Of a DNA stretch of 39,420 nucleotides, positions 32,798 through 39,420 are shown in pieces. The position numbers and the translations under genes are program-made. Origin of the DNA: Hyphomicrobiales bacterium (GTDB lineage Bacteria > Pseudomonadota > Alphaproteobacteria > Rhizobiales > Beijerinckiaceae); contig JAFAHO010000194.1 of assembly GCA_019237205.1 (NCBI GenBank), positions 1 through 39,420 of the forward strand. Reading direction: 5' to 3'. How positions within the stretch are numbered: the stretch's first letter is position 1; each line of letters opens with the position of its first letter. The notes beneath the pieces were generated by a model that was given only the letters and a program-made list of their open reading frames with translations, was not told the origin of the DNA and searched no databases.

Positions 32798-32831
32798 GCT
32801 CTCGTCTTCCAACAAATTGAGGCGGTTTCGC

Positions 32832-33686
32832 ATGACAGACCCAACCCCTGCCGCGGATGCATGCGAATTTGCCTCGTTCTGGCACGGTCCCCTCAATCCG
32901 TTCGCCTATGCCTGCCTCGCTTCGTTTCCGACGGTCGGCGCCAAGCTCAGTCTCTACAGCTACGAACAGAAGCTCGATATCCCGCCCGGAGTCCGCCTCG
33001 AGGACGCCCGTCTCGTGTGCCCCGACGAATCCCTGGTTCGGCGCTACATCGTCAACGGCAAACCCTCGATCGCCGCCTTCTCCGACATGTTCCGCTACAG
33101 AATGATCCAGAAGACAGGCTGCTGCTGGGTCGACGCCGACATCATATGTCTGACAGATCCTTCCTTCGCCGCCGAGGCTTACGTCTTTTGCCGCCAGGCC
33201 GACGCCGTCTCCACATTGCTCGTCAACAACGCCGTGCTGCGGCTGCCGCCCTCCGAACCGGCCCTCGCCGATCTCCTCGCGACCGCTGAGAACGCCGTCG
33301 ACGCCGATCAGAAATGGGGCGGCCTCGGCCCCTTCCTGCTCACTCCCGTCCTGACGAATCACGGGCTCTATGACAGGGCGCTCGATCCGCATGTTTGCTA
33401 TCCGATCGAACCCGAGCAGTTCTGGAAGCTGTTCCTGCCGAGCTGTCGGGATCGCGTCGCCGAAAAGGTGCGGGGCGCAACCATGCTGCATCTCTGGAAC
33501 GAGGCGATCCGCTGGAGCGGTTACGACTTCGGCGCCTGTCCGCCCGAGGGCTCCTATCTCCACGAACGTTTTCGAGCTGTCGGCGCTCTCGACCGGTTCA
33601 GCGGCGTCAGCGATGAGGACGCCGTGCGCCGCCTCATGGCTCGGCAGATCGCGGAGAGCAAGGACAAGGCTGGATCGCGCCGCTAA
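32832..33686 (+). CDS. Glycosyltransferase with DXD motif (GT32/alpha-1,4-GT-like)
   Basis: This 284-aa protein contains AAFSDMFRYRMIQKTGCCWV followed by DADIICL, the DXD sugar-nucleotide site and its preceding helix in the Gly_transf_sug/GT32 group. WGGLGPFLLTPVL and the late MLHLWNEAIRWSGYD with His-x-Trp-Asn are also typical of this group. ATG 32832 has GAGGCGG 8 nt upstream. Its TAA overlaps the TAG of the convergent MFS gene. Together with the methyltransferase upstream it may decorate a surface polymer. Confidence 0.78.
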   Translation: MTDPTPAADACEFASFWHGPLNPFAYACLASFPTVGAKLSLYSYEQKLDIPPGVRLEDARLVCPDESLVRRYIVNGKPSIAAFSDMFRYRMIQKTGCCWVDADIICLTDPSFAAEAYVFCRQADAVSTLLVNNAVLRLPPSEPALADLLATAENAVDADQKWGGLGPFLLTPVLTNHGLYDRALDPHVCYPIEPEQFWKLFLPSCRDRVAEKVRGATMLHLWNEAIRWSGYDFGACPPEGSYLHERFRAVGALDRFSGVSDEDAVRRLMARQIAESKDKAGSRR

Positions 33687-35380
33687 CCCGTCGCGGAAGT
33701 CTCGACCGCTGGCGAGCGCGGCAGGGCGGAGAAGCGCCGCCGGAGCGGGCGCGTCCGCGCGGGAGACACGAGAAACGTCACTCTCGGCGGCTCGCGAAGG
33801 TACTGGTGAGCCCGCTGTTCAACGGCGCGGTCCGCCTGCGTGACGCGCGCGCGCAGATGCTTCAGTTCGAGCAACGACTGGATCAGGAACGTCTCGATGA
33901 CCCGGTCGACCACGGCTGCGTCTTCGAAGACATTCCAGGCGAAGGCCCCGTCGCGTCTGCGCTCAAGGCCGATCTCCTGCATGGCGGCCAGGAACGGCGC
34001 CTTGTCCTCCGGATCGATCCTGTACTCGATTGTGACCAGGATCGGCCCTTCGTCATCCTCGACCCGTCGGACGAAGACCGGGCTGCGCCAGTGCATGGCG
34101 GGCGACAGGTCGAGCGCCGCGGCGGTCTGGAGTTTCCGCCGCCAGGTCGCGATCAGACCGAGGAACGCGCCGGCCGCGGCCAGATAGAGCGCCGTCGACA
34201 GGCCCTCGATGCTCGCCACCTTTCCCCAGAGGGCGCTGCCCAGCGTCATGGCGCCGAAATAGACTGTGAGGAAGATCGCGAGTCCGCGTCCGCGCACCCA
34301 ATCCGGAAGCGCGACCTGCGCGGACACGAACAGCGTCGTCATCACGATGATCCAGGATGCGCCGGCGAGAAGACTCGCCGCCGTCGCAAGAACGGGCTCG
34401 CGAGCCGCCCCGTACATAACAAGCGCCGCGATCGTGCCGGCGGTTCCGAGGGCCGCGAGGCGATCGGGCCCCAACCGCTCTTTCAGCCAGTTGAGCGCGA
34501 AGGATCCGACGATGGAGCCGACCCCGATCATGCCGAGCAAAACGCCATAGATCGCCGCGCCATTGTGCATCTGCGTTTTGGCGACGAGCGGAAGAAGCGC
34601 CCAGTACGCGCTCGCAAAAAGGAAAAAGGCGACGGCGCGGATGAGCGTCGAGTCGATGTCGCGATTGTAGCGGGCGTAGCGAAGCCCTGTTCTCAGCGCG
34701 CTCGAAAGGCGCTCCGCAGGCAGAGTCTCGCGGATGCGGCGCGGGCCGCGCCACCAGACGACCGCGGCAAGGAGCGCCAGGTTCCCGGCGCAATAGCACC
34801 AGAACGGGACATCGATGCTGATCGCCGCGATGGCGAACCCTCCAAGCGCCGGACCGATCGCGCGGCTCACATTGAAGTTTGTGTTGTTGATCGCGATTGC
34901 GCTGTCGAGATCGTCCTTGGGAACCAGCATCGGCGTGATCAGCAGCCAAGCGGGCGCAGCGAGCGCCCCGCCGACCCCGAGCAAAAAGGTCGTCGCGAGA
35001 AGGCTCGTTGGGGCCGCCCAATGCAGCGAAACAATCACCGCGAACGCGATGGAAATGAGGGTCACGGCGACTTGGGCGCTGATCAGGAGTCGGCGTGCGT
35101 CCACGAGGTCGGCAAGCGCGCCGGCCGGGAAGGTGAGGAGGAACAATGGCAGCGTTGTCGCGACCTGAACCGCCGACACCATCATCGGGTCCGGGTTGAG
35201 GCTCGTCATGAGCCAGCTCATCGCCGTGTCGAACATGCCGATGCCGAGGTTGGACACCGAGCTCGCGATTAGAATGACGGTGAACGCGAGGTTGCCAAAT
35301 ATGCCCCAGCGCGACGGCGCGTCCGCGGACGAGTCCGATTTGACGGTGGTTTGGCTGGACAAATAGCGCTCCGCCCGCAC
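33683..35380 (-). CDS. MFS transporter fused to C-terminal ABM-like domain, copy A
   Basis: This 565-aa protein has about 11-12 helices of the MFS_3 (EntS-like) type (MFDTAMSWLMTSLNPDPMMV, ATTLPLFLLTFPAGALADLV, LPDWVRGRGLAIFLTVYFG). A soluble domain of about 130 residues follows. It reads EGPILVTIEYRIDPEDKAPF and RRRDGAFAWNVFEDAAVVDR, an antibiotic-biosynthesis-monooxygenase-like ferredoxin fold. This MFS-ABM fusion is known in proteobacteria, but its substrate is not. A close paralogue lies at 37054-38697 in the opposite orientation. Confidence 0.88.
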   Translation of the reverse strand: MRAERYLSSQTTVKSDSSADAPSRWGIFGNLAFTVILIASSVSNLGIGMFDTAMSWLMTSLNPDPMMVSAVQVATTLPLFLLTFPAGALADLVDARRLLISAQVAVTLISIAFAVIVSLHWAAPTSLLATTFLLGVGGALAAPAWLLITPMLVPKDDLDSAIAINNTNFNVSRAIGPALGGFAIAAISIDVPFWCYCAGNLALLAAVVWWRGPRRIRETLPAERLSSALRTGLRYARYNRDIDSTLIRAVAFFLFASAYWALLPLVAKTQMHNGAAIYGVLLGMIGVGSIVGSFALNWLKERLGPDRLAALGTAGTIAALVMYGAAREPVLATAASLLAGASWIIVMTTLFVSAQVALPDWVRGRGLAIFLTVYFGAMTLGSALWGKVASIEGLSTALYLAAAGAFLGLIATWRRKLQTAAALDLSPAMHWRSPVFVRRVEDDEGPILVTIEYRIDPEDKAPFLAAMQEIGLERRRDGAFAWNVFEDAAVVDRVIETFLIQSLLELKHLRARVTQADRAVEQRAHQYLREPPRVTFLVSPARTRPLRRRFSALPRSPAVETSATG

Positions 35381-35567
35381 ATCAAGAGGCTGGAAGCGCC
35401 CCGTGCGCCAGCCGACGTTAGATGGCCGTCGACCCTGCCTCTTTCAAGGCTGATTTGTCGGAGCGGCGGAGACCCGGCGTGACCGATTTCTCGCGCGATT
35501 GGCAAAAGCGCGGTCCCGCCGCTATATTTTCCGCAGCTACTGTTCGGGCCCAGGGATCACCTGAGTA

Positions 35568-36158
35568 ATGCGTATGTTCACAACCGGGTACGCTGCGCCC
35601 GTGGTCGCTGTGCTCGGATTGTCCGCAATCTCGCCGGTCTCAGCCACGACCGCATTGGGCTCGGAGGTGAAGTTGGCTGACGGCGCCCAAGCATTCGCGT
35701 CCAAAGCGGAAGCCGATGCGTTCCTGTCGCGTGCTGTTCCGGCGGCGACGGCCGCGAATCCGGAATACCGCTCGCCCGGCAAAGACGTCGCGACGCGCTG
35801 GCTCGTCAAGACGATCGCGTTCCGCGAAAGCGAAAGCGGCGGCCCGATCGTATCGACCGACGAGGACATCGAAGAATACCGCAACGGCTCGCTTCAGTCG
35901 CGGGGAACGCATCAAGCGACATTCCCGATCGACGACGTCACGGTTTCTCTGGAGACCTCCGACCAGGACACGACGGAAAGCGGCGAAAAAGCCAAGGGCG
36001 TGATATTCCGATGCGTCGGCGCGCCGTGCATTCAAGCAGTCTGGGACGGGCAGAAGTCGACAAGCGCCTGGACGGACATCTATTTGCAGGAGGCGGGGTC
36101 GCGTAACCAGATTCTTGCCGCGTTCCAGGCGCTGCAGAAAGGCTCCAGTTCCAAATAG
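35568..36158 (+). CDS. Secreted protein of unknown function
   Basis: This 196-aa protein has a signal peptide (GYAAPVVAVLGLSAISPVSA). The mature part contains KAEADAFLSRAVPAATAANP and VIFRCVGAPCIQAVWDGQKS, with two Cys that may form a disulfide. It is not recognised as a named family. It begins the plus-strand group USP, MFS-ABM, quinone-reductase relic, which are separated by 20-30 nt, so it may be cotranscribed. ATG 35568 or 35574 are alternative starts. Confidence 0.65.
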   Translation: MRMFTTGYAAPVVAVLGLSAISPVSATTALGSEVKLADGAQAFASKAEADAFLSRAVPAATAANPEYRSPGKDVATRWLVKTIAFRESESGGPIVSTDEDIEEYRNGSLQSRGTHQATFPIDDVTVSLETSDQDTTESGEKAKGVIFRCVGAPCIQAVWDGQKSTSAWTDIYLQEAGSRNQILAAFQALQKGSSSK

Positions 36159-36187
36159 CCGACCGGCTGCCCTGTCGCCGGCCATTC

Positions 36188-37033
36188 ATGTCTCTGGAGA
36201 AATGCTTGGCCTTCTCGACCCTGCTTGCTTGCATGCGCATTGATCGCCCGAACGCGGACCTGCTCTCCGTCGTCTCGGACACGGCCGAGCGTTTCGGGTC
36301 CTTCGTCATCGGCCTTGTCGCCAAACAGGCGTCGGCGCGAGTCCATAGTAGGGGCGCGGGGCCATTTGAGCCGCAGGAACATGACGTGCGGGCGTTTATC
36401 GAGCGCGCCTCGGCGGCCGAAACGGAATTTCGCGGCTCGATGTCGAAAGTCGGCAAGCTCGAGTGGCGACCGCAACTGACTCTTGGCCCCGCTTCCGAGC
36501 ATATTGCGAACGAGGCCCGGAGCGCCGATCTCGTGGTCGCCCCGATCGACGATCAGGACTGGTCCTTCTTCCCTTCGGGGCAAACACACCTCGGCGATCT
36601 GCTGCTGCGCCTCGGCCGTCCCGTTCTCGCAGTTCCTTCCGGCGCTTCCGGCCTTGAGCTGAACAAGGTCCTCGTCTGCTGGAAAGACTCCCGTGAAGCG
36701 CGACGGGCCGTCGCTGACGCGCTGCCAATGCTCCAGGCGAGCAAGCGCGTCGACGTCGTCGAGATCGTCGAGGCCGAGGGGGTGGACGCCTCGCGTCGAC
36801 GTCTCGACAGCGTCGGCGATTGGCTCGCGCGGAACGGCGTCGAATCGCACTGTTCGGCGGAAGTCTCGACCGGCCCCGAGGCGCGGCAACTCGCGGCGAC
36901 CGCTCGGGACCTCAAGGCCGATCTGATCGTTGCGGGCGCCTTCGGTCACAGCCGGTTGCGCGAATGGGCGTTCGGCGGCGTGACGAAAGATCTGCTGCTG
37001 CAGGCCGAGTGCTGCGTGCTGGCGTCGCACTAG
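36188..37033 (+). CDS. Universal stress protein, tandem UspA domains
   Basis: This 281-aa cytoplasmic protein has two Usp-like domains. The first (residues 1-155) is degenerate, ending in LLLRLGRPVLAVPSG. The second (160-281) keeps the ATP-binding loop GAFGHSRLREWAFGGVTKDL and ends LLQAECCVLASH. Tandem USP proteins act in stress survival, with ATP binding by the C-terminal half. ATG 36188 follows the secreted protein by 29 nt, and the MFS gene follows by 20 nt, which suggests a shared transcript. Confidence 0.9.
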   Translation: MSLEKCLAFSTLLACMRIDRPNADLLSVVSDTAERFGSFVIGLVAKQASARVHSRGAGPFEPQEHDVRAFIERASAAETEFRGSMSKVGKLEWRPQLTLGPASEHIANEARSADLVVAPIDDQDWSFFPSGQTHLGDLLLRLGRPVLAVPSGASGLELNKVLVCWKDSREARRAVADALPMLQASKRVDVVEIVEAEGVDASRRRLDSVGDWLARNGVESHCSAEVSTGPEARQLAATARDLKADLIVAGAFGHSRLREWAFGGVTKDLLLQAECCVLASH

Positions 37034-37053
37034 CGCCGGAAAGAGCCAACCGG

Positions 37054-38697
37054 ATGGATATACCCGCTCCCCAACAATCTTCGACAGGCCGGGTGCACTG
37101 GCTTGGCGTGTTCGCGCACCCAGCCTTCGCCCTCGTCTGGTTGGTGAACACGGCGGCGCTGATCGGCATTGCGATGTACGACACGACGTCGGGCTGGCTC
37201 ATGACGACGCTCGACCTCAATCCGCTCCACGTCTCACTGGTGCACGCTGCAACCAACCTGCCGATGTTCCTCTTCACCCTTCCGGCCGGCGCGATCGCCG
37301 ATATCGTCAATCCTCGGCGGCTCATTGTCGCCGTCTCCTGCGCGATCGCGGCGTTGATCTCAATCTTCGCGGCGGTGGTGTCGTTCGATCTCGCCTCTCC
37401 AGCCATTCTGCTCCTGACGACGTTTCTGCTCAGCGCCGCATGGGGGCTGAGCGCGCCGGCATGGCTGTCGATCCTGCCCAGTCTCGTGCCGAGGCAGGAT
37501 CTCCCCGATGCGATCTCGGCCCACGGCGTCGGCTATAACCTCAGCCGCACTGTCGGGCCCGCGCTTGGCGGCTTCGCGATCGTGCATTTCGGGATGGCGA
37601 CGCCGTTATGGGCGTTTGTCGCCGCCAACTTCACCGTGATCGCAGCCCTCAGCTGGTGGCAGGGACCATGCAGGCAAACAGGGGTCCTGCCCGCCGAGCG
37701 CCTCAGCCGCGCGGTGCGGACAGGCATTCGGCATGCTGCGCACAACCGTTTCCTGCGGGCGACGCTTGTCCGGACCCTGGCAGTCTATCCCTTCGCTGCG
37801 GCCTATTGGGGGCTCCTGCCTCTCATTGCGCGCCGCACCGGCGAGGGGGCGGAACATTACGGGATGCTGCTGAGCATGATCAGCGCCGGCGCCATAGTCG
37901 GTTCGCTCGCCCAGCGGTTCCTGCGTGACCGCATCAATCTCGACTGGATGGTGGCGCTCGGAACGATTGGCGCCGCAATCGCCCTCTTTCTTTTTGCCTG
38001 GACAGAGGATTTCGCGCTCGTGCTCGCCGCCTGCTTTTGCGCCGGCGCGGGCTGGGTTGTCGTTCTGACGAGTCTCTACGTGTCGGCCCAGAACGTGCTG
38101 CCCGACTGGGTCCGCGGCCGCGGAACGGCAATTTTTCTGGCGGCGATATTCGGCACGATGACGATCAGCAGCGCGGCCTGGGGACAGGTCGCGGGCAAGA
38201 TCGGACTTTCACAGGCGCTCTTTCTGGCGGCGGTCGGCGTTCTCGTCGCTATCCCGCTCTCATGGCCCTGGAAGCTCGAGAGGGGCGAGCCGATGGACCT
38301 TACGCCGTCTCTTCACTGGGACGCGCCTCAGACCGCCGAAGCGATTTCGGACGATCGCGGACCCGTTTTGGTCAAGATCGAATATCGAATCGATCCGAAG
38401 GACCGAACGCGCTTTTTGCGAGCGCTCGACGAGCTCGGCGAGGAGCGCAGGCGCGACGGCGCATTCGCCTGGGGAGTCTTCGAAGACATGGGCCAAATCG
38501 GACGGTTCGAGGAAGGCTACTTGGTCGAATCCTGGCTCGAGCTCATGCATTTGCGCGAGCGCGTCACCAACGAATACCGAATCCTCGAGGACGAAATTAG
38601 GGACATGCTGATTCAGCCGCCGCACATCGATTTTCTCGTTGCAGCCGAGCGTGAGCCATTGCGCCGCGGCCGGCGCGACGCGGCGGTCGGAGCGTGA
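37054..38697 (+). CDS. MFS transporter fused to C-terminal ABM-like domain, copy B
   Basis: This 547-aa paralogue of the 33683-35380 protein aligns throughout: MYDTTSGWLMTTLDLNPLHV, AATNLPMFLFTLPAGAIADI, LPDWVRGRGTAIFLAAIFG. The terminal domain (GPVLVKIEYRIDPKDRTRFL, RRRDGAFAWGVFEDMGQIGR) aligns too. About 11-12 helices and the ABM-like tail are conserved, so both copies should have the same type of substrate. ATG 37054 is preceded by GGAAAG. The next gene overlaps its 3' end. Start choice excludes 78 upstream codons that lie inside the USP gene. Confidence 0.88.
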   Translation: MDIPAPQQSSTGRVHWLGVFAHPAFALVWLVNTAALIGIAMYDTTSGWLMTTLDLNPLHVSLVHAATNLPMFLFTLPAGAIADIVNPRRLIVAVSCAIAALISIFAAVVSFDLASPAILLLTTFLLSAAWGLSAPAWLSILPSLVPRQDLPDAISAHGVGYNLSRTVGPALGGFAIVHFGMATPLWAFVAANFTVIAALSWWQGPCRQTGVLPAERLSRAVRTGIRHAAHNRFLRATLVRTLAVYPFAAAYWGLLPLIARRTGEGAEHYGMLLSMISAGAIVGSLAQRFLRDRINLDWMVALGTIGAAIALFLFAWTEDFALVLAACFCAGAGWVVVLTSLYVSAQNVLPDWVRGRGTAIFLAAIFGTMTISSAAWGQVAGKIGLSQALFLAAVGVLVAIPLSWPWKLERGEPMDLTPSLHWDAPQTAEAISDDRGPVLVKIEYRIDPKDRTRFLRALDELGEERRRDGAFAWGVFEDMGQIGRFEEGYLVESWLELMHLRERVTNEYRILEDEIRDMLIQPPHIDFLVAAEREPLRRGRRDAAVGA

Positions 38698-39290
38698 CGT
38701 TCTGGTCATTTACGCCCACCCGCTCGAAACGAGTTACCTTTCCGCCGTACATGGGTGCGTCGTCGAGACGCTGCGCGGGCGCCTTTGCGAGGTCGACGAT
38801 CTCGATCTTTACAAAGAGCGTTTCGACCCCGTTCTCTCCCGCGAGCAGATGTGCAGTTACGTGGTCGTCGGAAGAACGCGCGTGAGGTTGCGGCCTATAT
38901 CGAGCGTCTGCACGCCGCCGACGGGCTTGTTTTGGTTTTCCCGGTCTGGTTCGACGGACTGCCCGCTATCGTGCAAGGCTATTTTCAGCGCGTTTTCCTG
39001 CCCGGCGTCGCGACCGCCATCGATGAGAACGGACTCTTTCACCCTAATCTCGGGAACTTCAAACGCCTGGCGGCGTCTGCGCCTACGGCGAGATTCGCGC
39101 CGACGTCGCGAAGAAACATGATCCTCCGCGTCGTTTCGTCCGCGACAACATCGGTGCTCTGACCCAGCGGAACGGCCGGTTCGAATATCTCGCCATCGAC
39201 GGCATGGGCTTTTCGACCCCGGCCCGGCGCGTCGCATTCCTCAGGCGCGTGACGCAAGCCTTCCGCGCCTGGCAGGCGCGCTCACGGCGG
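38651..39290 (+). pseudogene. Second flavodoxin-like quinone reductase, two frameshifts
   Basis: Frame 1 gives DVLVIYAHPLETSYLSAVHG and ERFDPVLSREQMCSYVVV. After a shift near 38872 the next frame gives AREVAAYIERLHAADGLVLV and FPVWFDGLPAIVQGYFQRVF. After a second shift near 39070 it gives CAYGEIRADVAKKHDPPRRF, FEYLAIDGMG and FLRRVTQAFRAW. Each part aligns with the intact paralogue at 31226-31807. The likely start, GTG 38651, lies inside the MFS gene end. Two indels make it a pseudogene. Confidence 0.8.
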
Positions 39291-39420
39291 CAGCTCTGCT
39301 CCGTCGAGATGGACCGCGGTCGCCGCTTCGCGGCGCTCGACGTCGAAGCCGGCGGTGATCCGGTAGTCGCCGCCGCGAATTCGCCACCGCCGCGCGCCCT
39401 CGTCGAACGTCGCTAGCAAC
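39282..39420 (-). CDS. C-terminal fragment, possibly GH3 glycoside hydrolase Fn3-like domain
   Basis: The last 45 residues of a minus-strand gene run off the window edge: LATFDEGARRWRIRGGDYRI, then TAGFDVERREAATAVHLDGA and ELPP. The WxxxxGxYxxxxG pattern resembles the C-terminal fibronectin-like domain of GH3 beta-glucosidases. Its stop overlaps the end of the quinone-reductase relic, so the genes are convergent. The identification is weak because only the tail is seen. Confidence 0.5.
   Translation of the reverse strand, partial: LLATFDEGARRWRIRGGDYRITAGFDVERREAATAVHLDGAELPP

Noticed and set aside
33806-35272. 488-codon open frame antisense to MFS copy A
   Set aside because: Charged, repetitive translation typical of antisense GC-rich frames; the MFS gene is well supported.
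1-39420. CRISPR arrays, rRNA, tRNA
   Set aside because: No regularly spaced repeats and no recognisable RNA gene sequence were seen on reading through both strands.

Overview
This 39.4 kb window is GC-rich chromosomal DNA, most likely from an alphaproteobacterium of the Hyphomicrobiales type. That placement is inferred from gene content: a HisKA_2-type kinase, a DUF6481 protein, a Zur-controlled metal importer, ctaA/ctaB with a DUF420 gene, and the high-GC codon bias. No rRNA, tRNA or CRISPR array was seen. Most genes are intact. Two stretches (about 5.7-10.3 kb and 38.6-39.3 kb) are visibly decayed or mobile.

Layout. 0-5.6 kb: the N-terminus of a PP2C-type phosphatase (-), an orphan sensor histidine kinase, a small secreted protein (-), an ammonium transporter behind a plausible sigma-54 promoter, and a Tag-like DNA glycosylase. 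5.7-8.1 kb: a gene graveyard holding a frameshifted short-chain dehydrogenase tail, an intact Uma2 gene, a fragment of a type I restriction HsdR motor, two separate copies of the same DNA-methyltransferase C-terminal tail, a VapC (PIN) toxin tail, and a DUF433/DUF5615 toxin-antitoxin pair whose toxin is frameshifted. 8.3-10.3 kb: a 2.0 kb IS1595-like element with 26-bp inverted repeats and an 8-bp target duplication. It carries a frameshifted transposase and, convergent to it, an intact trypsin-like serine protease passenger gene.

10.4-19.3 kb: recJ, a palindromic intergenic repeat, a metal ABC importer operon (SBP-ATPase-permease) divergent from a Fur/Zur regulator with a near-consensus Zur operator between them, a DUF4239 membrane protein, a VOC protein, a dead EamA transporter tail, homoserine dehydrogenase and DUF6481. 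19.5-27.3 kb: a DUF2189 membrane protein, a TIR-domain protein, ctaA, then on the minus strand ctaB, a 41-aa membrane peptide, DUF420, a divergent heme-copper-oxidase subunit I-like protein and a small membrane protein, with murQ downstream. The oxidase-like protein appears to keep the heme ligands but lose most of the CuB ligands. 27.4-39.4 kb: an ABC exporter, a divergent pair of dihydrofolate-reductase-fold paralogues, a PPOX-type flavoprotein, a flavodoxin-like quinone reductase, a methyltransferase/glycosyltransferase pair, two oppositely oriented paralogous MFS transporters each fused to a C-terminal ABM-like domain, a secreted protein, a tandem universal stress protein, a second and frameshifted quinone reductase, and the C-terminal end of a possible GH3 glycosidase.

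The strongest candidates for something unusual are the protease-carrying insertion sequence, the oxidase-like protein without an intact CuB site, and the two MFS-ABM plus quinone-reductase modules. Family assignments rest on remembered motifs, since no database search was possible.
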